Assembly (NCBI GenBank): GCA_021799405.1
Contig: JAJZAL010000111.1
Coordinates: 1-16,419 of the forward strand
Direction of reading: 5' to 3'
DNA from: Acidobacteriota bacterium
Lineage (GTDB): Bacteria > Acidobacteriota > Terriglobia > Terriglobales > Acidobacteriaceae
Length of the DNA: 16,419 nucleotides
How positions within the stretch are numbered: the stretch's first letter is position 1; the number at the start of each line of letters is the position of its first letter. Positions 6,906 to 14,042 of the stretch are shown piece by piece. The notes beneath the pieces were generated by a model, which did no database searches, was not told the DNA's origin, and was given only the letters and a program-made list of their open reading frames with translations. The position numbers were made by a program, and so were the translations under genes.

Positions 6906-7539
6906 GGTCGTTCCTAGTACAAAACCAGAGATGCTGCCAAGGGCACATCAGCGCATATCATGGTTTTGCTGCAAAATTCGGGGCCGCGATGCGACCCCAT
7001 TTTTGTTCCTAGCAAGTATAGGACTTTCAATGAAGGCGAATCCGGCGTTTCAGAGCGTGGCGGGCACATTCTTATGCTCTTTGGCGTGGTCTGCCGTGCG
7101 ATTGCCCCGTCGCATGCGCCAGATGAGACTATTTTGGAGGCCGCCCCGTCTGACTAAAGGAACCATTTCCCAATCGACAGTCCAGGGGTGCGCAAAAGCA
7201 TTGCCGCCGGGGGCATGTCTGCGCGCGACGGGCGCTGGGGCAAGGCCGCGGATGCTGTATCCCGAGGGCGTAATCTGCACGACGGCGCGATCCCAACGAG
7301 CGCTTCTTGCCGGACAAGAAACCGGTGATCTCCACGAGTAATAGGTTCGGGCCGAGCTGCGTTTTCGGCGTGGAGGTGGCCAAAGCGGTCAATCCCTCCG
7401 CGGCGGATGTTCAGTCCACGCCTGGCCTGGGACGGAAGTAAAGCCCGACGAACCCGCCCTATTCCAGGGCCGTCTACAAAACAATCCGCGAGCCGGACTG
7501 CCGCTGCCGCCTCCTGGCCCGCTTCGTATACCGCCTCCC
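6906..7539. other. Decayed, mostly non-coding stretch upstream of the GH79 gene
   Basis: No intact gene can be supported in these 634 bases. Three traces are visible. A minus-strand 28-codon frame (7000-6914) precedes the GH79 gene. An ATG at 7030 (+) starts a signal-peptide-like stretch, MKANPAFQSVAGTFLCSLAW, which soon loses any protein-like character. On the minus strand, two adjacent frames (about 7392-7285, then about 7280-7050) read like one protein broken by a frameshift near 7285. The area looks like the scar of a deletion between a receptor gene and something else. Confidence 0.5.
7050..7392 (-). pseudogene. Possible frameshifted gene fragment, unidentified
   Basis: One minus-strand frame reads TSTPKTQLGPNLLLVEITGF and continues FLSGKKRSLGS. 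A shift near 7285 moves into a second frame reading RAVVQITPSGYSIRGLAP, then GNAFAHPWTVDWEMVPLVRR. Joined, the two give a plausible protein stretch with hydrophobic patterning, unlike typical shadow frames. I do not recognise the family. It could still be chance in GC-rich DNA. Confidence 0.25.
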
Positions 7540-7962
7540 AGCAATCCAACACTGAAGAGCTGTCCGACGAGGGTCCGAACGAGGACCAACTGGTATAACC
7601 CGTGCGCTTTTGCCAATCCTCCTCTCGCCTTCCCTGAAGCTGGAATTAAGGGGAGTGCTGTCAGCACAGCGCAGTTTACGGGAGACGCAGCATTGCCCTA
7701 TCTTGGCGGCCGGAGTAATGTAATCAGTGCCCCGGGCTTTGAGCGGGTCAATATGTCGATCTTTAAGAACTGGTCAACCTTTCGCGAGCAATATATCGAT
7801 TTCCGAGTCGATATTTTTAACGTCCTCAACTCGCCGTCATGGGCAGCGCCAAGCAGTAAAAGCAACGACATCACGGGAGGGCTGATTACCGCGCCGCAGA
7901 ACTTCCAGTTATTTACACCGGACGCGCGCTTTTTCCAGATTTCTGCCAAGTATGAATTCTGA
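7540..7962 (+). pseudogene. C-terminal remnant of an Oar-like TonB-dependent receptor
   Basis: The plus frame from about 7540 to the TGA at 7960-7962 reads as the last strands of an Oar-type receptor: TNWYNPCAFANPPLAF, LPYLGGRSNVISAPGFERVN, SIFKNWSTF, IDFRVDIFNVLNSPSWAAP and a final FFQISAKYEF. The intact receptor in this window ends with WLNPSAFAQPP, SPLGGRSQQVRGPGFYNLD, SSIFKTFET, LQFRVETFNTLNHPQF and LAVKVFF, so the two are clearly homologous. The frame is open back to 7345, but upstream of about 7540 it no longer resembles a receptor, and about 1,000 residues of barrel, plug and N-terminal domain are missing. No ribosome site or sensible start is present. It lies directly upstream of the sulfatase in the same direction, suggesting that an ancestral receptor-sulfatase pair lost its receptor. 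Confidence 0.8.
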
Positions 7963-7988
7963 TTTAAGGTGCGGGTAGAATGCATGGT

Positions 7989-8067
7989 TTGACAGATCCC
8001 TTGTGCGGAACGGATCTGATGTTGCAGCAACAAGAGCAAGCTCATCATTGCTGGCGTCCGGCGCCAG
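7989..8067 (+). promoter_or_regulatory. Sulfatase upstream region: TTGACA and clustered inverted repeats
   Basis: A perfect TTGACA (7989-7994) could be a -35 element, but the matching -10 is weak. Four perfect inverted repeats follow in close order: CAGATCC/GGATCTG (7993-7999 with 8012-8018), TGTTGC-A-GCAACA (8020-8032), AGCAA/TTGCT (8035-8039 with 8048-8052) and CTGGCG/CGCCAG (8051-8056 with 8062-8067, 5-nt loop). The second is a compact 13-bp operator-like palindrome. All lie within 100 bp upstream of the sulfatase start at 8092. They could be operators, leader RNA hairpins or the end of the remnant receptor's transcript. Confidence 0.4.
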
Positions 8068-8091
8068 ACACGTAGTTTTGGGGGATAAGGA

Positions 8092-9546
8092 ATGAATCGT
8101 CGGAAATTTTGTCAACAGACAGTCGCGGCGTCCGTCGCGGCGGGTTTAAATCTTTTCGCCGGCGAGCCGGCGCACACCGCAAAGAGAAGGCCCAACGTGC
8201 TGTATGTTTTCAGCGACGAGCACCGTTCCTGCTCCCTGCCGGGAGAGCCCTTCAATGGCGCATTTGCCCCAAATTTGACGCAATTTGCGCGTGAAAACCT
8301 TTCGTTCACAAGCTGCATCTCGAATTATCCTGTCTGCTCCCCGTACCGTGGAATTTTCATCACCGGTAGCTGGCCCTATGAAACCGGCATCATCGATAAT
8401 GCGATCCAGTTAAAGGATAACGCGGGGTCGATCGGCAAGACTTTCCACGACCAAGGCTATTACACCGGGTATGTTGGCAAGTGGCATCTTTCGAGTAACG
8501 ACAAGATGTTTATTCCGCCGGGTCCAGGACGCCAGGGCTTTGAGGACTGGCACTTGTGGGCAAACACCAATCCGCATTTTGACAAATCCTTTACATTCAA
8601 TCCGGTCACTGGTCAAAAGATTCAGCCGCGCGGTTACAACGCCACGCTGATGACAAACATGGCCCTGCAGTTTTTGAAGGAACGCGAGGAGGAGCAAGGA
8701 AAGAAAGGAGACAAGCCGTGGCTGCTAATTCTCTCATGGAATCCTCCTCATCCGCCGTATGACGATGCCCCGCCAGAGGAGATGAAGCGTTATCCTCCTG
8801 ATAAGCTGGCGCAGCGACCCAACGTGGAGTTAGCTCCAGGGCGCTTCCGCGAACTCAAATCTGAAGCCACACTGCGCTACGCGCAACAAGGCTACTATGC
8901 CCACATAAGCGCGGTGGATCGCGAGTTCAGCCGCATTCTCAAAGCCTTGAAAGAGAACGGACAGGAAGAGGATACGATTGTCATTTACACCTCCGATCAC
9001 GGCGACATGATGGGATCGCATGGATATATGCAAAAGAGGCTCCCGTGGGAGGAGTCGTGCAAAGTTCCATTCTTCATTCGCTACCCTGGTGTGACGCCGC
9101 AAGGAAGCAAGACGGACATCCTGTTTTCTGCGATCGACATCTACCCGTCGCTCTGCGGCCTTGCGGGCATTCCCGTGCCCTCGCATTGCCGCGGAAGGGA
9201 CTTGTCTGCAGCCATGCGGGGACACGCCATCTCCGGGCCGGAGAGCTCATTTCTGATGCACGTCCAGAAATTGCGGGCGTCGCCGGCGATCCGAGCCGCA
9301 GTACCGCTTTTCCGCGGAGTCCGGACCAGTCAATACACCTACGCGGTCGCCGAAGATGGCCGCTGGTTGCTGTATGACAACCGGGAGGACCCATATCAGC
9401 AACATAATTTGATCGGAGATCCATCCCGCGCGGCTCTCATGCGAGATATGGATGGAATGGTGCTGGATTGGTTGAGAGAAGCATCGGATCCTTATCCATA
9501 TTCTCAGTTATTGCGGCAGCGTTCTGTTCTCAGCGTGGAAAGTTAA
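8092..9546 (+). CDS. Type I sulfatase, exported (Tat-like signal)
   Basis: A 484-residue arylsulfatase-type enzyme that removes sulfate esters, here probably from a polysaccharide. MNRRKFCQQTVAASVAAGL is a twin-arginine-like signal. The formylglycine site is C82 in PVCSPYRGIFITG (core CxPxR), so an FGE-type maturation enzyme elsewhere in the genome is expected. Other active-site regions are D42 in FSDEHR, K130 and H132 in VGKWHLSS, H220 in WNPPHPPY, D302 and H303 in YTSDHGDMMGSHG, and probably K315. The C-terminal subdomain contains SQYTYAVAEDGRWLLYDN, common in sulfatases. Length is normal. The start has GGGGGATAAGGA just upstream. Position 85 is Tyr where Ser is more usual in the CxPSR motif. 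The GH79 and receptor neighbours suggest a glycan substrate; the specific substrate is unknown. Confidence 0.93.
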   Translation: MNRRKFCQQTVAASVAAGLNLFAGEPAHTAKRRPNVLYVFSDEHRSCSLPGEPFNGAFAPNLTQFARENLSFTSCISNYPVCSPYRGIFITGSWPYETGIIDNAIQLKDNAGSIGKTFHDQGYYTGYVGKWHLSSNDKMFIPPGPGRQGFEDWHLWANTNPHFDKSFTFNPVTGQKIQPRGYNATLMTNMALQFLKEREEEQGKKGDKPWLLILSWNPPHPPYDDAPPEEMKRYPPDKLAQRPNVELAPGRFRELKSEATLRYAQQGYYAHISAVDREFSRILKALKENGQEEDTIVIYTSDHGDMMGSHGYMQKRLPWEESCKVPFFIRYPGVTPQGSKTDILFSAIDIYPSLCGLAGIPVPSHCRGRDLSAAMRGHAISGPESSFLMHVQKLRASPAIRAAVPLFRGVRTSQYTYAVAEDGRWLLYDNREDPYQQHNLIGDPSRAALMRDMDGMVLDWLREASDPYPYSQLLRQRSVLSVES

Positions 9547-9637
9547 GCAGGCTGAATCGGCGCCTGATCTCAGTTTCCGTTTCTAGCGACCTATATTGCG
9601 ACGCATCCTTGAAATCCAAAGCTCCTGCTAATCGAGT

Positions 9638-9671
9638 CAGTGCAGGCCAACTTCAAGACTGGCCTGCACTG
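9638..9671. terminator. 12-bp inverted repeat between converging genes
   Basis: CAGTGCAGGCCA (9638-9649) and TGGCCTGCACTG (9660-9671) form a perfect 12-bp stem with a 10-nt loop, between the converging sulfatase (+) and receptor (-) genes. No T-run follows on either strand, so it is a structural or rho-assisted end rather than a textbook terminator. It overlaps the start of a transposase-like remnant. Confidence 0.45.
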
Positions 9672-9813
9672 CATACGACATTCCTTTCGGCTGCTCCGCG
9701 CTGTCAAAGCACGAACCAAAGAGGCCCTCGATCAGGCCATTTCCGATCTGTTTCCCTTGCTCGCCGCAGCCGACGCAAAAGCCTGGCCCAGGCTCCCATT
9801 CGCTACTCTATAG
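9640..9813 (+). pseudogene. Possible IS630-type transposase C-terminal remnant
   Basis: A short plus frame ending at the TAG 9811-9813 reads LLRAVKARTKEALDQAISDL and then FPLLAAADAKAW. This resembles the end of IS630-type transposases, where a segment like ARTxEALxxAI is followed by DAxxWFxHCGY. Here the tail after AW has changed to PRLPFATL. Upstream the frame quickly loses similarity, and no terminal inverted repeats or DDE motifs are seen. If real, it is a relict of an insertion between the sulfatase and receptor genes. The call is tentative. Confidence 0.4.
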
Positions 9814-9829
9814 CAATAGGAGAAATGCT

Positions 9830-12800
9830 CTAGAAAAAGACCTTGACTGCGAGTTGTCCCAATCGAGGATTATTCCGCAGTCCAGTAATTTCACTGAAGG
9901 CTGCCAGATTCTTGAAATTAAGCTGGCCGGGATTGTTAAATTGCGGATGGTTGAGCGTATTGAAGGTCTCTACGCGAAACTGGAGTGTGGTTCCCTTCCC
10001 GGTCTCGAAGGTTTTGAATATTGAGGAGTCCAGATTGTAGAACCCCGGCCCTCGTACCTGTTGCGATCTGCCGCCGAGAGGCGAAAAATCAGTCTGCCCA
10101 ATGGATGTCGCAGTCGGTGGCTGGGCAAATGCGCTCGGATTCAGCCACTGCTTTTGATTGTGCGAGCCGGCATATGGATTTTGCCCTGGAACCATGTTCG
10201 CGTCGCAGCCAAAGTCCGAGGTTGTCCCGACCGGGCAGCCAACTGTGAATGGCTGACCGCTCTGATAGGTATAGATGTAGTTGAAGTACCATCCTCCGAT
10301 CAGCGCATCGACCCATTTGCTTGTATCGCTTAGAAGTGACCTGCCACGTCCAAAAGGCAAAGCATATTCTCCCGAGACATGAACCACGTGCGTGGCATCG
10401 GTAGCGCATAGGGTATAGTCGGGACCAATGCCAAAGCCAGGCAGCCATTCAGCTCTAAATCCGTTCGATAGATTGCCGCCATCATCAGACATGCACTTAC
10501 CATAAGTGTAGTTTGCCAACAGAACAAGGTTATTTTTGAACTGGTGCTGGTAAGTTGTCTGCAACGAATTGTAATTGCTTAGCGATATCGTTTGCAGGAA
10601 TTCTGAGTTAACGCCAAGCTTCGAAAAAGGAACGTAGCCGGATTCGTTGACACCAGGCGGTAGGACTTCCGAAGGGGCATTGTGTTTTCCATATGCATCC
10701 AGGTTTCTACCCAGCGATCCTACATAGCCGACCTGAATGGAGTCCCGATTGGTAAACTGGTCCTGAATGGTGAGATTTACACTTTGGACGAAAGGGGTCT
10801 GGTATCTATACTGCTTGCCGCTGAGGCCCAATCCCACACCATTCACCAGAGACGAGTTCTGAAGATCGATCTCGCCGAATGTATCCTCGATCGTGGCAGG
10901 TTGGCCTTTGGGGAGGAGGTTGGGAGTTTGCGAGGTCGTGGGGGGATTACCTATCTGATATTGAAACGGATAGTTGGTTCCCAGAGTGCCGCCATATCCA
11001 ACACTGTCATACGAGCCATAGGATATGCCGTAGCCTCCACGCACCACAAGGCTGGGGCGGACGCGGTAGGCAAATCCAAGGCGCGGGGCAAAGTTGGTTT
11101 TCTGCGCCGTGTTCACTTCCAGGCTGGACAGGCAATCGACCTGAATGTTATAGCTGGAGAGCAAAGAATTGAACGTCGCCGATCGCGCTACTGCGCATCC
11201 TTTCTGCGGAATATAGTACGTGCCCGAAGATCCATTTCCTCCAGTCGCGATGAAGTTCGCTTGCCTGCCATTGCTTTCTCCGTACGGTGCAAAGTACTCC
11301 CAGCGGATTCCAAGATTCAACGTCAGGAACGATGTAGGCCGCCAATTATCTTGCGCATATGCTGCATAGTAGTTAGTGAAATAGTCTGTGCCGGCAAAGT
11401 TGGAGCCCGTATAGTTACTGAGACCGCCGAGGTTGTCGATCGGAGTTACACCAGCAGAAGGGCTTATACTAGACGGCCCCGGTATCAGTAGCAGGTCTGC
11501 GATGCCGGTCAAGTTGTTGTTTTTGTTGGGTATGTTTGAGTACTGCCCATTGAAGCCAAAGTCCCCTCTGCTGTATGCAGGCTGAAGGATATTCCCAGAA
11601 ATATGATTGATCTCGAAGCCTACCTTGAATTCATGATTGCCGTGGAGCTTCATAAGATTGTCCATAATCTGCAATGCAGTGGTCGTCTGTATAGTGGGCT
11701 GATATCTATGCCCTCCGAAGCTGCTGAACCCACCGTAGTCAATCGTAGGAAGACCGCCGTTGCCCGCAATCTGTGGAATACCCTGAATTCCAAACTGGCC
11801 CGGCAACCCTAAACTATTTGCGGTCGGTAGGGTCACTTGAAGTCCGTCATGGTTATATCCGCCGGTCAATTCATTTTCCATCTCAGGCGAGAACACATGC
11901 GTATAGCCCAGAGCGATTTCATAGTGCGGGTATTTGTCATTCGGTGAAATCTGAAGGGCTCCTCCCGCTATGCCGGGAAACGGTTGATAAGCCTGGGAAT
12001 TGCCCAAGCTCCTGCTAAAGACTCCCCAGACCATGTTGTTTGTGCTGAAATTCTGATCAATTCTGACGTCATACTGATTTGTCGCGGAAACAGTAGGTGG
12101 AGTAACAAAGTAGTTATTATGCAGGCCTGTCGTTGTAGGGGCAGGAAGCAGTTGTAGCAATTTGACTGCGTTCGGATCGATTCTCCCTTGCGGAATAATA
12201 TTCAACTCGGAAGTAAGAGCAGTGAAATCTTTTATTCCCACAATGCTTCCGCCTGTATAAAACGGATCGCGAACATATACCGTACTTGCAGAAGTGTTGC
12301 TAAATCCGGATATTGGATCGATACTGTTGGGCGCCACGGAACGGGTCGTTGCCGGATCAAGAACTGTCCCGAAAGAAAATTTGCGTCCCAGAGCATCCGT
12401 ATTCGATCCTTTGTTCCCGGTGATCAAGTCTTGCAGGTTGGTGAAGTTACTGTTTCGCATCCCGCTGGTTGGTATAGTGTCGGTGAACTGGGCCGCCCGC
12501 GAGATACCTGTGTGCTGATAGTCGAAGAAGAAGAATGTCTTGTTCTTCCCGCTGTACAGCCATGGAATCATGACGGGGCCGCCGATCGTGCCGCCAAACT
12601 GGTTTTGCCGATACTTCTGCCGTGGCACGCCATGCTGATTGGAGAAGTAATCGTTGGCGTTCAAGGCCTCATTCCGCAGGTATTCCCACAGATCTCCGTT
12701 GAGATGGTTTGTACCGGATTTGATGACCGCATTGACGACCGAGCCCGCGAACTGCCCGAATTCGGCGCTATTGTTGCCGGCTTGCAGCTTGAATTCCTGA

Positions 12801-13492
12801 ATTGCGTCCGGGACCGGCGTGATGTTAACGCCGTAAAAAACTTCTTCATTGTTGTCAATCCCATTCAGCCTGAAATCCACCTGAGTATGGCCCACTCCAT
12901 TTGCATTGATCTCACTCGGATTATCTGGATTTGAATTTGCACCCGCGTAGGTGCCAGCGGAGAGATTCGCCAGAGAAAGCCAATTGCGACCATTCAGCGG
13001 CAGGTCGTTCACTTGTACCGACGGAACCGTCTGGCCGAGCGAAGCATCCTGTGCCTGTAAAAGCGGGATTGCCGAAGTAACGGTCACTTGCTGCTTCACA
13101 GTTCCCGGCTGTAGTAGAACGTCGGCGGTCACAATGTTCTGGACGTGGATCTGAATGCCTTTGTCCACGAATGTCTTAAATCCTGGTGCATCCACGCTCA
13201 AGGTATAGATGCCGACCGGAACAGAGGAGAAGACATAGATTCCGCTCGATGTTGACACCGTTGCCTGTGTGACGTTTGTCGCCACGTTGGTCAGCTTGAC
13301 CTGCGCACCACTGATGACCGCCCCGGTGGAATCCTTGACGGTTCCAGTAATTCCGCCCATGGCTACCTGGGCCCACAGTTGGACCGATGCAAAGCCGGCC
13401 AGCAGCGCGATTGAAAGGAATACCAGCAGACATGGTGTGCGAACACCAGCGTTGACCAGACGAGGCTGTCCGGCCCCTGCTTTCTGATTCAT
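9830..13492 (-). CDS. Oar-like TonB-dependent outer-membrane receptor
   Basis: A 1,220-residue receptor of the Oar-like type common in acidobacteria, expected to import large oligosaccharides or other bulky ligands. The signal peptide (about 1-42) ends SVQLWAQ. A carboxypeptidase-regulatory-like beta-sandwich (about 46-130) starts GGITGTVKDSTGAVISGAQV and contains GIYTLSVDAPGFK. The plug (about 155-285) begins NDLPLNGRNWLSLANLSAG and includes VDFRLNGIDNNEE and EFGQFAGSVVNAVIKSGTNH. The rest is the barrel, ending FNTLNHPQFNNPGQLN and VKVFF. No clear TonB box is seen, as is usual in this group. The frame is open up to 13573, but the ATG at 13492 has GGAGG 5 nt upstream and gives a proper signal peptide. 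It faces away from the GH79-lectin gene, with about 550 bp between them. A homologous C-terminal fragment lies at 7540-7962. The ligand is inferred only from neighbours. Confidence 0.93.
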   Translation of the reverse strand: MNQKAGAGQPRLVNAGVRTPCLLVFLSIALLAGFASVQLWAQVAMGGITGTVKDSTGAVISGAQVKLTNVATNVTQATVSTSSGIYVFSSVPVGIYTLSVDAPGFKTFVDKGIQIHVQNIVTADVLLQPGTVKQQVTVTSAIPLLQAQDASLGQTVPSVQVNDLPLNGRNWLSLANLSAGTYAGANSNPDNPSEINANGVGHTQVDFRLNGIDNNEEVFYGVNITPVPDAIQEFKLQAGNNSAEFGQFAGSVVNAVIKSGTNHLNGDLWEYLRNEALNANDYFSNQHGVPRQKYRQNQFGGTIGGPVMIPWLYSGKNKTFFFFDYQHTGISRAAQFTDTIPTSGMRNSNFTNLQDLITGNKGSNTDALGRKFSFGTVLDPATTRSVAPNSIDPISGFSNTSASTVYVRDPFYTGGSIVGIKDFTALTSELNIIPQGRIDPNAVKLLQLLPAPTTTGLHNNYFVTPPTVSATNQYDVRIDQNFSTNNMVWGVFSRSLGNSQAYQPFPGIAGGALQISPNDKYPHYEIALGYTHVFSPEMENELTGGYNHDGLQVTLPTANSLGLPGQFGIQGIPQIAGNGGLPTIDYGGFSSFGGHRYQPTIQTTTALQIMDNLMKLHGNHEFKVGFEINHISGNILQPAYSRGDFGFNGQYSNIPNKNNNLTGIADLLLIPGPSSISPSAGVTPIDNLGGLSNYTGSNFAGTDYFTNYYAAYAQDNWRPTSFLTLNLGIRWEYFAPYGESNGRQANFIATGGNGSSGTYYIPQKGCAVARSATFNSLLSSYNIQVDCLSSLEVNTAQKTNFAPRLGFAYRVRPSLVVRGGYGISYGSYDSVGYGGTLGTNYPFQYQIGNPPTTSQTPNLLPKGQPATIEDTFGEIDLQNSSLVNGVGLGLSGKQYRYQTPFVQSVNLTIQDQFTNRDSIQVGYVGSLGRNLDAYGKHNAPSEVLPPGVNESGYVPFSKLGVNSEFLQTISLSNYNSLQTTYQHQFKNNLVLLANYTYGKCMSDDGGNLSNGFRAEWLPGFGIGPDYTLCATDATHVVHVSGEYALPFGRGRSLLSDTSKWVDALIGGWYFNYIYTYQSGQPFTVGCPVGTTSDFGCDANMVPGQNPYAGSHNQKQWLNPSAFAQPPTATSIGQTDFSPLGGRSQQVRGPGFYNLDSSIFKTFETGKGTTLQFRVETFNTLNHPQFNNPGQLNFKNLAAFSEITGLRNNPRLGQLAVKVFF

Positions 13493-13543
13493 CGGCGACC
13501 TCCATAATCGATTGACATCGTTTGGCATTGTTTGCCGCTGCAA

Positions 13544-13573
13544 AGGGTAAGCTCTGAAAGATTCAATTGTCAA
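13544..13573 (-). promoter_or_regulatory. Putative promoter of the TonB-dependent receptor gene
   Basis: On the minus strand, TTGACA (13573-13568) is followed after 18 nt by TACCCT (13549-13544). The -35 is perfect and the -10 keeps the key first T, second A and last T. It would start transcription about 45 nt before the ATG at 13492. Confidence 0.5.
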
Positions 13574-13679
13574 GAGACCGCTTTCTGAAATCTTTATGAA
13601 TTGGATTGGAGGGGAATTTTTCTCTGCGGCGCGCTTGGAACAAACGTGTGCTGATCATCAGAGAAAGGAACACCTTCCA

Positions 13680-13757
13680 ATGTGCTGTAGAGTTTCCGCA
13701 AAGGAGGTAGCCAAGCTGGTGAGACCTTGCTTTCCTATCTTCAAAGCGTGCGAATGA
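13680..13757 (+). other. Small 25-codon open frame of unknown status
   Basis: An ATG at 13680 opens a 25-residue frame beginning MCCRVSAKEVAKLVRP and ending FKACE, with four cysteines. AAAGGA lies about 11 nt upstream, and an AAAGGAGG sequence lies inside the frame. I do not recognise it and it may be chance. It lies in the space between the divergent receptor and GH79-lectin genes. Confidence 0.15.
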
Positions 13758-13829
13758 TGCGGGAATTCTGCAATCGGATTGGATGACGGCTTCGCTGGCG
13801 CATCCGACAGAGCCTTCGCGGCGGGGTCC

Positions 13830-13858
13830 TTGACATCCTCCGCGTATTGAGGTAAACA
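13830..13858 (+). promoter_or_regulatory. Putative promoter of the GH79-lectin gene
   Basis: TTGACA (13830-13835) and TAAACA (13853-13858) are separated by 17 nt, a good housekeeping-type spacing. The predicted leader to the ATG at 14043 is about 180 nt and contains an inverted repeat and a tandem repeat. Confidence 0.5.
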
Positions 13859-13873
13859 GATTGGCAGCGATTT

Positions 13874-13910
13874 ATCGATTGCGCACGTTTCGCGGAAAAT
13901 TGCAATCGAT
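13874..13910. repeat. 9-bp inverted repeat in the GH79-lectin leader
   Basis: ATCGATTGC (13874-13882) and GCAATCGAT (13902-13910) are perfect inverted copies separated by 19 nt. They lie just downstream of the putative promoter, where a repressor could act, or they could form an RNA hairpin. ATCGATTG also occurs at 13507-13514, just upstream of the receptor's ribosome site. Confidence 0.45.
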
Positions 13911-13943
13911 GACCGGTCTCTTCAATCCCTGAGAACTCCGCGA

Positions 13944-13965
13944 TGTAAGTCATTTGTAAGACATT
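13944..13965 (+). repeat. Tandem 11-bp direct repeat
   Basis: TGTAAGTCATT (13944-13954) is followed directly by TGTAAGACATT (13955-13965), with one mismatch. The period of 11 bp is about one helical turn, which fits a regulator binding in tandem on one face of the DNA. It ends 77 bp before the start of the GH79-lectin gene. Confidence 0.4.
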
Positions 13966-14042
13966 TTTCTCCGCTTTTCTGTCCGCACGATGCGCCGAAA
14001 GCTTCAAAAGCATACTGGTAACCGATTTGGGAGGCTTCGTTT

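Noticed and set aside
10682..11491. 269-residue plus-strand frame inside the receptor gene
   Set aside because: It is antisense to a well-conserved receptor barrel and has no domain signature or ribosome site of note.
12188..12934. 248-residue plus-strand frame inside the receptor gene
   Set aside because: It is a shadow of the receptor plug and barrel region.
13493..13573. 27-codon N-terminal extension of the receptor
   Set aside because: The ATG at 13573 lies on the putative -35 element, while the ATG at 13492 has a strong ribosome site and starts the signal peptide.
13741..14013. 90-residue minus-strand frame upstream of the GH79-lectin gene
   Set aside because: Composition is low-complexity Arg/Ser-rich with no ribosome site, and it overlaps the putative promoter and repeats.
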